Part shown: piece by piece, positions 1 to 6,021 of the stretch
Layout of the letters: the number at the start of each line of letters is the position of its first letter
Numbering within the stretch: the first letter of the stretch is position 1
Assembly: GCA_013695405.1 (NCBI GenBank)
Contig: JACDAO010000772.1
Location: forward strand, 1-7,889
DNA from: Acidobacteriota bacterium
GTDB lineage: Bacteria > Acidobacteriota > Vicinamibacteria > Vicinamibacterales > Vicinamibacteraceae
Direction: 5' to 3'
DNA length: 7,889 bases
The notes under the pieces: generated by a model
What the model saw: only the letters and a program-made list of their open reading frames with translations
What the model was told of the DNA's origin: nothing
Database searches by the model: none
Program-made: the position numbers and the translations under genes

Positions 1-1
1 G

Positions 2-1141
2 GGCTGCGCCACCTTCACGCAGCGGGCACTGGTCGTGCAGACCGCGATCGAGCAGTACCTGCGGCCGTTCCTGATCGGCCGGCGCGTCGACGAGATCGAA
101 GACATCTACCAGTCGATGTACGTCAGCTCGTACTGGCGCAACGGGCCCGTCCTGTTCAATGCGACGAGCGGCGTCGACATCGCGCTGTGGGACATCCTCG
201 GCAAGCGGGCCGGGCTGCCGTTGTACCAGTTGCTCGGCGGCAAGGTGCGGCATGGCGCCGACTGCTACTACCACGCCAGCGGACGCGACTTCCAGGAGGT
301 GGAGGACAACGCCCGCAAGGGCATCGACGCCGGCTTCCGTCACGTGCGCGTGCAGGGCGGCGTGCCGGGCATGGCTACCTATGGCGCACGCAGCGACGCC
401 GCCGCGGGCGGATCGCCCGAAGAGCCGATCGGGCCGACCAACCCGCGCGCGATCTGGGAGTCGGCCGGCTACGTCCGGATGCTGCCCAAGCTGTTCGAGC
501 ACCTGCGGATCAGGCTCGGCGACGAGGTGCAGTTGCTGCACGACGTGCACGAGCGCGTGCAGATCAACGAGGCGATCACCCTGTGCAAGGCGCTCGAGCC
601 GTACCACCTGTTTTTCCTCGAGGATCCGTTCCCGCCGGAAGACAACGCCTGGTTCCGGCAGCTGCGCCAGCAGACCAGCGTGCCGCTCGCGATGGGCGAG
701 CTGTTCAACACCGTGCAGGAATACCTGCCGCTGATCTCGGAGCGGCTGATCGACTTCATCCGGATCCACATCTCGCAGATTGGCGGGCTGACCCCGGCGC
801 GCAAGGTCGCCGCGCTGTCGGAGTTCTTCGGGGTGCGGACCGCGTGGCATGGGCCGGGCGACGCGTCACCGGTGGCGCACGCTGCGCAACTCGCGCTCGA
901 ACTTGCCTCGTACAACTTCGGCATTCACGAAGGCGGCAGCTTCCCGGCCGAGACCCGCGAGGTGTTCACGGGCGCGCCCGAGCAGAAGAACGGCTACATG
1001 CTCGCCAGCGACGCCCCCGGACACGGGGTGGAGGTCAACGAGGCGCTGGCCGCGAAGTTCCCGTTCCCTGAGGGCCCGCCGAACTTCGACTACTCGTGGG
1101 GCACCACGCGGCGGCGAGATGGGACGGTGATACGACCCTAG
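2..1141 (+). CDS. Mannonate/sugar-acid dehydratase-like enolase-superfamily protein (ManD/RspA-like), 5' truncated
   Basis: The reading frame is open from the left edge (codons GGC TGC GCC ACC TTC...), so the GTG at 35 is internal and the true start lies outside the window; 379 residues are visible. Numbering from that GTG, the protein shows the enolase-superfamily layout: an N-terminal capping domain ('YWRNGPV', 33-39; 'LPLYQLLGGK', 61-70) and a barrel with metal ligands D170, E196 and E222. ManD-type residues are R105, Y116, H172 (HDVH), the HGPGDASP motif at 272-279 and E299. Known ManD enzymes dehydrate D-mannonate, and sometimes D-gluconate, to 2-keto-3-deoxygluconate. Oddly, the C-terminus ends 'RRRDGTVIRP' instead of the usual 'DGTxWNW', so the substrate may differ. 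Its stop overlaps the stop of the convergent mutarotase-like gene. The superfamily call is very secure; the exact substrate is not. Confidence 0.9.
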   Translation, partial: GCATFTQRALVVQTAIEQYLRPFLIGRRVDEIEDIYQSMYVSSYWRNGPVLFNATSGVDIALWDILGKRAGLPLYQLLGGKVRHGADCYYHASGRDFQEVEDNARKGIDAGFRHVRVQGGVPGMATYGARSDAAAGGSPEEPIGPTNPRAIWESAGYVRMLPKLFEHLRIRLGDEVQLLHDVHERVQINEAITLCKALEPYHLFFLEDPFPPEDNAWFRQLRQQTSVPLAMGELFNTVQEYLPLISERLIDFIRIHISQIGGLTPARKVAALSEFFGVRTAWHGPGDASPVAHAAQLALELASYNFGIHEGGSFPAETREVFTGAPEQKNGYMLASDAPGHGVEVNEALAAKFPFPEGPPNFDYSWGTTRRRDGTVIRP

Positions 1142-2202
1142 CGGACTGCGGGCGTGGCCTCGTAGAACGCGTAGGTGATCCGCCACGAGGTGGTGCGCCC
1201 GGGCTCGACGCTGGCGTCGATGTAGGGCTCCGGGCAAACGGTTCGTGACGCCGACCAGAAGATCAGCGACGACAGCGGCCGATCGCCGGTCACCCGCACG
1301 CCGGCGCCGGTCGCACGCTGCTCCAGCTCGAAGCCGTAGTCCGCGGCCGCAGGCCCGAAGCCCGCCAGTTCGGTGAAGACGGTCTCCCCGGCCTGCAGCT
1401 CGCGGCGGTAGATCAGCTCGCGGCCGTGGATCTCGGCCAGGTTCTGCAGCGGGCGGGCCGCACGCGGCGCAAACGGGAACCGGACCACGACGTCGGGCCC
1501 GGTCGGCCGCCGGTCGAGCGTGAAGAAGTTGTGGTTGTAGACGCGAGTCGCGATTGGTTTCCGGCCGCGGTTGGTCAGCGCGTGCTCGAGCACCAGCGAC
1601 GCACCGATCAGCCGCAGCGTCTTCGTGTAGGTGTACGCATACCCGGCGCCGTCGTCCAGGGCGTGGACGAACTCGATCCAGTCGGTGCCCTGGCGCGTCG
1701 TCCAGGCGCCGGGATCGACAATCGCGTATGTCGCGAACCGCTGGAACGCCGGTTCGGCCGGCTTGCGCAGCACGCCCACGCCAATCCGGACGAAGGTGCC
1801 GCCCGGCGCGGCCTCGGCGTATCCGAGCGCGGCGTCGCCGGTGAGGAACTCCTCGACCGGCCCGGTGATCGCATCGTGCGTCGTCGGGTCGTAGCTCGCG
1901 AACCACTGGCCGAAGTACTCGTGCCCGTTCCAGGTGAGGCTCGACACGACCCCCGACCAGTCGAAGCGGGTGCCACGGTAGAAGCCCGCCGTGGCGTCGG
2001 GCAGGTAAATCGTGGCGCGCACCTGCGCATTGGCGATGGTCGCCACCGGGGAGTTCGTCACGGCATCGGTCGGCGCGGCGCTTGTCGACATGGGGCTGGT
2101 CGGCCTGGTGGTGGCCCGCGTGGGGGTGGTCGGCGTGGGGGTGGTCGCCTGCTGCGCGACCGCCATGAGCATGATGAGGACGAGAGACATCCGGCCAGTC
2201 AC
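1138..2202 (-). CDS. Secreted galactose-mutarotase-like (aldose epimerase fold) protein
   Basis: The 354-residue protein begins with a hydrophobic signal-like segment (about residues 5-17), then a Thr/Pro-rich linker (about 20-45), then one beta-rich domain to the end. The domain resembles aldose 1-epimerase-like proteins: 'FYRGTRFDWSGV' (74-85), 'GPVEEF' (114-119), 'YNHNFF' (222-227, at the site of the mutarotase Asn-His motif) and 'CPEPYIDASVEPG' (323-335, where epimerases carry the catalytic Glu). Mutarotases interconvert sugar anomers; this family member is uncharacterised, and catalysis is inferred. The GTG start at 2202 overlaps the TGA of the upstream PQQ gene. An ATG at 2190 is an alternative start: AGGAG at 2201-2205 lies 11 nt before it, whereas it abuts the GTG. 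The GTG start supplies the Arg of a signal-peptide n-region, so the choice stays open. No lipobox Cys is seen. Confidence 0.8.
   Translation of the reverse strand: MTGRMSLVLIMLMAVAQQATTPTPTTPTRATTRPTSPMSTSAAPTDAVTNSPVATIANAQVRATIYLPDATAGFYRGTRFDWSGVVSSLTWNGHEYFGQWFASYDPTTHDAITGPVEEFLTGDAALGYAEAAPGGTFVRIGVGVLRKPAEPAFQRFATYAIVDPGAWTTRQGTDWIEFVHALDDGAGYAYTYTKTLRLIGASLVLEHALTNRGRKPIATRVYNHNFFTLDRRPTGPDVVVRFPFAPRAARPLQNLAEIHGRELIYRRELQAGETVFTELAGFGPAAADYGFELEQRATGAGVRVTGDRPLSSLIFWSASRTVCPEPYIDASVEPGRTTSWRITYAFYEATPAVR
2118..2147. repeat. Two perfect 15-bp tandem copies inside the mutarotase-like gene
   Basis: The + strand reads GCGTGGGGGTGGTCG twice in a row (2118-2132 and 2133-2147). On the coding (minus) strand this gives TTPTP followed by TTPTR in the linker after the signal peptide. 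The duplication is in frame, so it lengthens the linker without disrupting the gene. Confidence 0.9.
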
Positions 2203-4166
2203 TCCTGCAACGCGAACGCCATGATGTTTGCGCCCGCGGCAATGGCAATGTACTGCCGACCGTCGAAACTGTACGTCATCGGCGAGGCCCGCCAGATCGC
2301 GTTGGTGCGGAAGGTCCAGAGCGGCCGGCCGTCCGTCGCGTCAACCGCCATCAAGGCCCCGTTCTCCTCGCCGAAGATGACCAGCCCGCTGGCGGTCGCG
2401 AGCGTGCCGCCCCACGAGATCGCCGGGCCAGGCTGCGGCAGCTCCCACGTCGCCTTGCCGGTGCGGATGTCGAGCGCCCGGAGAATTCGCTGCGGCGTCG
2501 GTGCGGCGGCGGTCCGCTGCGACCCGCCGAGATACGGCTTGCCGCTCTCCCACGGCCCCTGCGGCGCGGTGGTGTAGATGCTGCATTTCTCGAACGTCTG
2601 GACGTAGTAAAGCCCGGTCTTCGGGCTGAACGACGGCGAGAACCAGTTGGTGGCGCCGTCCTGGGATGGACAGACCGTCGTGCCGCGCGGCGACGGCTTC
2701 TGATTCGGCAACAGCACCGGCCGGCCGTCGGCCCCGATGCCGCTCGCCCAGGTGAGGCGGCTCACGAACGGCGTCGACAGCAGGCGCTCGCCCGTGGTGC
2801 GGTCGAACACGTAGAAGAAGCCGTTCCGATTGGCGTGCAGCAGCAGCGGACGCAACCGTCCTTGCCAGTCGGCATCGACAAGCACCGAGGTCTGCGTCGC
2901 ATCCCAGTCCCACAAATCGTGCGGCGTGAACTGGTAGTACCAGCGCAGGGCGCCCGAGCGTCGGTCGAGCGCGAGGATGCTCGAGGCGTAGAGGTTGTCG
3001 CCCAGGCGATCGGAGCCGTCGTATTCCTTGCTCGGGTTGCCGGTGGGCCAGTACACCAGGTCGAGCGCCGCATCGTAGCTGCCGGTGAACCAGGTCGGAG
3101 CGCCGCCGTGTTCGATGTCCTTGCCCCGCCAGGTTTCCGATCCTGGCGTGCCCGGCTTGGGCACCGTCCAGAAGCGCCAGACCTCCTTGCCGGTGTCCTG
3201 ATCAAAGGCGACGACGAAGCCGTTGGCGCCGTGCTCGCCGCCCGCGACGCCGGAGATCACCAGGTTGCCGGCCGCAAGCGGTGCCGACGAGGCCGAGTAG
3301 TTCTTGCGCCAGTCGTCCATGACGCTGTCCCACACCAGGGCGCCGGTGAAGCGGTTGAGCGCAATCAGGTGCGCATGGTCGGTGACCATGAAGACGCGGT
3401 CGCCGGCGACGCCGACACCGCGGTTGGCGCCACCGCCGCTGACGCCAGGCGTGCGCGATCGCTTGTAGCGCCAGATCTGACGGCCGCTGCCGGCGTCGAG
3501 CGCGTAGCACTCGTTTGGCGCCGACACGTACATGATGCCGTCCACGACCACCGGGGTCACCTGCAGGGTTCCGGCGTCGGGCACGCTGAACAGCCACTGC
3601 GGCGCCAGGCGGCTGACGTTGCTCGGGTCGATCTGCGTCAGCGACGTGTAGCGATTGCCTCCCGGATCGCCGTTGTAGGTCGGCCAGTCGCGGTCGGATG
3701 TGACCGGACGATACTGCGTGCCGGATCGGCGCAGCAGGTGCACGCGTGCGTCGTCGGTGCGCAGCTGGAGATCGTCGAACCCCTGGTTCATCACCAGGCC
3801 GTCGAGCGTCCGCCCATCGGTGGTCTGCACCGTCGTGCGCGCCAGGGGCGCTTCGCGGCGCTCGATGCCGCGCAGGAACCGCTTCAGCGACGCCAGCGTG
3901 ACCGGCGGCAGCGCCGTCGCCGGCATCCCCTTTGTCGGCCGGCCGCCGCGAATCAGTGTCGTGAGATCGGTGTCCCGCAGCAGCGGCAGGCGATAGACGA
4001 TGGACGGTCCGGTGTCGCCGCCGTGGCCGTCGGCGCCGTGACAGACCGCACACCGCGACTCGAACACCGTCCGACCGTTCCGCTGGGAGGGTTGCGCCTG
4101 GACGTCAGCGCTCGCGCCCGCCAGCGCGAGCACGGCCATCACCACACCTGATCGAGCCAGGACCAT
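2199..4166 (-). CDS. PQQ-dependent dehydrogenase with N-terminal cytochrome c domain
   Basis: The 655-residue protein starts with a signal peptide (about 1-24, likely cut after VQA). A cytochrome c domain follows, with CAVCH (39-43) binding haem and M81 (GMP) a likely distal ligand. A short beta segment (about 110-155) leads to an eight-bladed PQQ propeller (about 160-655), with typical blade ends such as 'DAGSGRQIWRY' and 'WGGTLATASGLVIFG' (585-599). Likely PQQ/metal-site residues, by analogy with methanol and ethanol dehydrogenases, are E311, N377 (TGNP) and catalytic D417 (PHDLWDWD). It should oxidise an alcohol or sugar in the periplasm and pass electrons through its own haem. The adjacent Cys-Cys pair of classical enzymes is absent: the aligned stretch reads GGGANRG (244-250). 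The haem domain is N-terminal, whereas quinohaemoprotein alcohol dehydrogenases carry it C-terminally. The ATG at 4166 has GAGG four bases upstream. It is co-directional and overlapping with the mutarotase-like gene. The substrate is unknown. Confidence 0.92.
   Translation of the reverse strand: MVLARSGVVMAVLALAGASADVQAQPSQRNGRTVFESRCAVCHGADGHGGDTGPSIVYRLPLLRDTDLTTLIRGGRPTKGMPATALPPVTLASLKRFLRGIERREAPLARTTVQTTDGRTLDGLVMNQGFDDLQLRTDDARVHLLRRSGTQYRPVTSDRDWPTYNGDPGGNRYTSLTQIDPSNVSRLAPQWLFSVPDAGTLQVTPVVVDGIMYVSAPNECYALDAGSGRQIWRYKRSRTPGVSGGGANRGVGVAGDRVFMVTDHAHLIALNRFTGALVWDSVMDDWRKNYSASSAPLAAGNLVISGVAGGEHGANGFVVAFDQDTGKEVWRFWTVPKPGTPGSETWRGKDIEHGGAPTWFTGSYDAALDLVYWPTGNPSKEYDGSDRLGDNLYASSILALDRRSGALRWYYQFTPHDLWDWDATQTSVLVDADWQGRLRPLLLHANRNGFFYVFDRTTGERLLSTPFVSRLTWASGIGADGRPVLLPNQKPSPRGTTVCPSQDGATNWFSPSFSPKTGLYYVQTFEKCSIYTTAPQGPWESGKPYLGGSQRTAAAPTPQRILRALDIRTGKATWELPQPGPAISWGGTLATASGLVIFGEENGALMAVDATDGRPLWTFRTNAIWRASPMTYSFDGRQYIAIAAGANIMAFALQE
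2201..2205 (-). promoter_or_regulatory. Shine-Dalgarno AGGAG embedded in the PQQ gene stop region
   Basis: Read on the minus strand, ...GCAGGAGTGACTGGCCGGATG places AGGAG directly over the GTGA overlap of the two genes. It is too close to serve the GTG at 2202 well, but sits 11 nt from the in-frame ATG at 2190. Translation of the downstream gene is probably coupled to termination of the PQQ gene. Confidence 0.5.
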
Positions 4167-4484
4167 GGGGCCTCGAGACGAGCGAGCAGGGCGACGTGAA
4201 CCATTGCACCGATCCTTTCAATGTCGACGTAAACGGCGTGCGTCAGGATAGCGCGGAAGCGCCGCGAGCACTCTCCGGGCAGCGTGAAACCGGTTCGCCC
4301 TGCACCCACGGCGCCACCGTGTGTCGTCCGTCCTCGTCCAGCGACGCCGAGCACGACAAATACGCGGCGAACGCCCGGCCCTTCCTCCAAGTGACTTGTA
4401 GCGACCGCTCGGTCATTCGGACACCTCGTCAACGAGCGCCGGATGACGATCACGTTCGCGTTGGCCGAACCTCCCATTACGCTC
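4167..4484. other. Non-coding stretch upstream of the PQQ gene
   Basis: No convincing gene is seen on either strand. Open frames here lack recognisable motifs, and the minus-strand one runs into the signal-peptide region of the PQQ gene. The region should hold the promoter of the minus-strand PQQ/mutarotase operon, but no clear -35/-10 pair was found. A small inverted repeat, CACGG-N5-CCGTG, lies around 4307-4321. Confidence 0.45.
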
Positions 4485-4491
4485 GAGGAGG
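4485..4491 (+). promoter_or_regulatory. Strong Shine-Dalgarno GAGGAGG before a small ORF
   Basis: GAGGAGG contains the core GGAGG and ends 9 nt before the ATG at 4501. This is the best anti-SD match in the 500-base gap and is the main reason to take the 53-codon ORF seriously. Confidence 0.4.
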
Positions 4492-4500
4492 CCCGTCGGT

Positions 4501-4662
4501 ATGGTGGCGCCAATCAACGCCATGCTGCCGGCGACCGACGGCTTCCATACCCGTATCGCGGGCGCTGGCCGGTGCGTGACCGTGGCGCACCGCGCCGACG
4601 CCCGGTTTGCTGCCGCAGAGACCATCGGCTCAGAATGGGCCGACACGCACCCGCGTTGCTGA
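4501..4662 (+). CDS. Possible small 53-aa ORF upstream of the YdeI-like gene
   Basis: This unrecognised short frame opens with MVAPINAMLPATDGF and closes with SEWADTHPRC. In its favour are a GAGGAGG 9 nt upstream, no alternative upstream start (the frame closes at a TGA at 4444), about 81% G/C at third positions (43 of 53 codons), and a stop whose TGA runs into the GAGG (4661-4664) serving the next gene. The downstream ATG is only 8 nt beyond the stop, so the two could be co-translated. No domain, membrane segment or catalytic motif is visible. It may be a small protein, a leader peptide, a gene remnant or chance. Confidence 0.35.
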   Translation: MVAPINAMLPATDGFHTRIAGAGRCVTVAHRADARFAAAETIGSEWADTHPRC

Positions 4663-4670
4663 GGATGTTC

Positions 4671-5342
4671 ATGGCGCCGATAATCCCAGACCCCGACAAG
4701 GTCAAGAGCTTTCGCACCGCAGCCGCGTTCGAGACGTGGTTGCGCGCGAACCACGCGCGCGAGACCGAGCTGTGGCTGAAGATTCACAAGAAGGCTACGG
4801 GGCTGCCTACCGTGACATACGCGCAGGCGCTCGATGTGGCCCTCTGCTGGGGGTGGATCGACGGCATCTGCAAGTCGTTCGATGACCAGTCGTTCCTGCA
4901 GCGCTTCACGCCGAGGCGCCCGCGAAGCATCTGGAGCCAGGTCAATCGTGAGCATGTGGCGAGGCTGACCGCGGCCGGGCGGATGACGCCGCACGGCCAG
5001 CGCCAGGTCGACGCCGCCCGCGCCGATGGGCGGTGGGACGCCGCCTATGCGCCGATCCGCAGCGCCAGCGAGGCGACCATCCCCGCGGACCTGCGCGCCG
5101 CGATCGACGCCAGTCCGCAGGCGCGCGCCACCTTCGCCACGCTCGGCCGCATGAACCTGTTTGCGCTGGCGTTCCGGACCAACAGCATGAAGACGCCCGC
5201 CGGACGCGCCAGGAAGATCGTCGCGTTGGTTGACATGCTCGCGCGCGGCGAGACGATCGTCCCGCAACGGATGGGTGCCATCGCCCGCCCGGACCGCGGC
5301 GAGGCGCAGCCCCGCCCGCGCCGCGCTGCGAAGCACTCCTGA
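4671..5342 (+). CDS. YdeI/OmpD-associated (OmdA) family protein
   Basis: This is a 223-residue cytoplasmic-looking protein with no signal peptide. Family landmarks are an N-terminal segment (about 9-58) with 'FETWLRANHARETELWLKIHKK', then 'ALCWGWIDG' (57-65), 'RFTPRRPRSIWSQVN' (78-92), and a C-terminal helical part with 'RKIVALVDMLARGE' (181-194) followed by a basic tail. Family members are annotated as bacteriocin-protection or envelope-stress proteins, but the biochemical role is not established. The start at 4671 fits the family N-terminus (MAPIIPDPDKV) and has GAGG (4661-4664) six bases upstream. The frame stays open back to an ATG at 4443, but those 76 residues are Arg-rich, low in third-position G/C and unlike the family, so they are left out. 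Confidence 0.9.
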   Translation: MAPIIPDPDKVKSFRTAAAFETWLRANHARETELWLKIHKKATGLPTVTYAQALDVALCWGWIDGICKSFDDQSFLQRFTPRRPRSIWSQVNREHVARLTAAGRMTPHGQRQVDAARADGRWDAAYAPIRSASEATIPADLRAAIDASPQARATFATLGRMNLFALAFRTNSMKTPAGRARKIVALVDMLARGETIVPQRMGAIARPDRGEAQPRPRRAAKHS

Positions 5343-5390
5343 TCGCGTGAATGCTGCGGCGGCCGAGCAGCGCCACTGCCAGGGCGGCGC

Positions 5391-5396
5391 TACACT
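5391..5396 (+). promoter_or_regulatory. Putative -10 element TACACT for the DUF2277 gene
   Basis: TACACT fits TANNNT and is followed by only six bases (CGGGGC) before the ATG at 5403. A transcript starting at the usual distance would begin at or next to the ATG, so the mRNA would be leaderless. No good Shine-Dalgarno or -35 box is seen. An inverted repeat AGCGCC (5369-5374) / GGCGCT (5386-5391) abuts it. Confidence 0.4.
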
Positions 5397-5402
5397 CGGG
5401 GC

Positions 5403-5705
5403 ATGTGCCGGAACATTCGCACACTTGCCAACTTCGAACCGCAGGCCACCGACAACGAGATTCGCGCCTCGTCCCTGCAGTTCGTCCGGAAACTCAGTGG
5501 CGTCAACAAGCCGTCCAGGGCCAACGAGGCGTTGTTCAACCAGGCGGTCGACGAGGTCACCGAAGCGGCGGAGCGCCTTGTCCGCGGCTGGGTGACCAGC
5601 GCGCCGCCCAAGGAGCGCGGCGTCGAGATCAAGAAGATGATGGAGCGGTCGCGGCAACGGTTCGGCAAGGAGCCCACGCGGACGCCGATCGACCCGACCG
5701 AGTAG
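5403..5705 (+). CDS. DUF2277 domain-containing protein
   Basis: This 100-residue protein consists almost entirely of one DUF2277 domain. The hallmark opening MCRNIRTLANFEP (1-13) is followed by 'EIRASSLQFVRKLSG' (19-33), 'NKPSRANEALFNQAVDEV' (35-52), a helix with 'LVTS/APP'-like residues (about 59-69) and a C-terminal 'RFGKEP'. The family is small, common in soil bacteria and without known function. The conserved Cys2 and Arg3 directly after the start Met confirm the ATG at 5403. It is free-standing, 60 nt after the YdeI-like gene and 58 nt before the 85-aa gene. It appears to have its own promoter with a very short or absent leader. Confidence 0.92.
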   Translation: MCRNIRTLANFEPQATDNEIRASSLQFVRKLSGVNKPSRANEALFNQAVDEVTEAAERLVRGWVTSAPPKERGVEIKKMMERSRQRFGKEPTRTPIDPTE

Positions 5706-5713
5706 AAAGGAGG
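5706..5713 (+). promoter_or_regulatory. Near-perfect Shine-Dalgarno AAAGGAGG without a standard start codon
   Basis: AAAGGAGG lies directly after the TAG (5703-5705) of the DUF2277 gene. No ATG, GTG or TTG follows at normal spacing. The only in-frame candidate at 8 nt is an ATC codon (5722-5724), in frame with the ATG at 5764 of the next gene. It may be an orphan signal, a relic of a lost start, or serve a rare AUC start. Confidence 0.35.
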
Positions 5714-5752
5714 CTCAGGCGATCGACACCGCTGGGTCAGGCCCAAGCAGGG

Positions 5753-5758
5753 TACGAT
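5753..5758 (+). promoter_or_regulatory. Putative -10 element TACGAT for the 85-aa/nucleotidyltransferase pair
   Basis: TACGAT fits TANNNT and is separated from the ATG at 5764 by five bases (CAGGC), almost the same geometry as before the DUF2277 gene. No -35 box is evident. If used, the message would be leaderless or nearly so. A weak hairpin (TGGG-TCAGG-CCCA, 5733-5745) lies just upstream. Confidence 0.35.
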
Positions 5759-5763
5759 CAGGC

Positions 5764-6021
5764 ATGAAGTCCCGACGATCGGCTCTCGACGGCTGGTCGC
5801 CCGAGCAGGTGGCCCTCGGACGCGCCTGGGCCGCCACCTGGCGTGACGCTGGACCCCGTCTGGAGGCTATCCGGCGCCAGGAACTTCGTGACCTCGACGC
5901 ATGTGCGGCGATCTCGCTGCTGTGCGGCACAGCCGACTACCACCAGCCGCCGCGCGTGCCCGCCGCGACGTCCGGGTTGATCGAGCAGCAGCGTCTGTTC
6001 GCGAAGCTGCGTCGCCCGTGA
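5764..6021 (+). CDS. Small 85-aa hypothetical protein paired with a nucleotidyltransferase
   Basis: The family is not recognised. The protein is basic and mostly helical in appearance: 'LGRAWAATWRDAGPRLEAIRRQELRDLD' (about 18-45) could form an amphipathic helix rich in Arg and Trp, followed by 'AISLLCGTADYHQPP' (49-63) and a basic tail (KLRRP). It has no signal peptide, no membrane segment and no clear helix-turn-helix. Its TGA (6019-6021) overlaps the GTG start of the nucleotidyltransferase gene as GTGA, so the two are almost certainly co-translated. Size and position suit a partner or antitoxin of the downstream enzyme, but this is inferred only from layout. The ATG at 5764 follows a TACGAT box closely. 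Confidence 0.7.
   Translation: MKSRRSALDGWSPEQVALGRAWAATWRDAGPRLEAIRRQELRDLDACAAISLLCGTADYHQPPRVPAATSGLIEQQRLFAKLRRP

Noticed and set aside
866..2248. 460-codon minus-strand open frame
   Set aside because: It lies across the end of the dehydratase and the mutarotase-like gene in another frame, is Arg/Ala-rich and motif-free; a typical GC-rich shadow.
2835..4151. 438-codon + strand open frame antisense to the PQQ gene
   Set aside because: The opposite strand carries unmistakable haem and PQQ motifs, and this frame shows low-complexity composition without any domain.
4422..4440. TTGACG on the minus strand (about 4432-4427) as a -35 box for the PQQ operon
   Set aside because: No acceptable -10 hexamer lies 16-18 nt downstream, and it is about 260 nt from the start codon.
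4139..4513. 124-codon minus-strand open frame upstream of the PQQ gene
   Set aside because: It overlaps the PQQ signal peptide in another frame, has no recognisable motif and no supporting Shine-Dalgarno.
4443..4670. 76-residue N-terminal extension of the YdeI-like protein
   Set aside because: The extension is Arg-rich, has lower third-position G/C, shares nothing with the family and lacks a ribosome site at 4443; the ATG at 4671 has GAGG at good spacing.
4413..5657. 414-codon minus-strand open frame across the YdeI-like and DUF2277 genes
   Set aside because: It is antisense to two recognised families and has no motif of its own.
5901..6017. Upstream extension of the nucleotidyltransferase to an ATG at 5901
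   Set aside because: It would overlap the 85-aa gene almost entirely out of frame; the GTG at 6018 forms a classic GTGA coupling and matches the family N-terminus.
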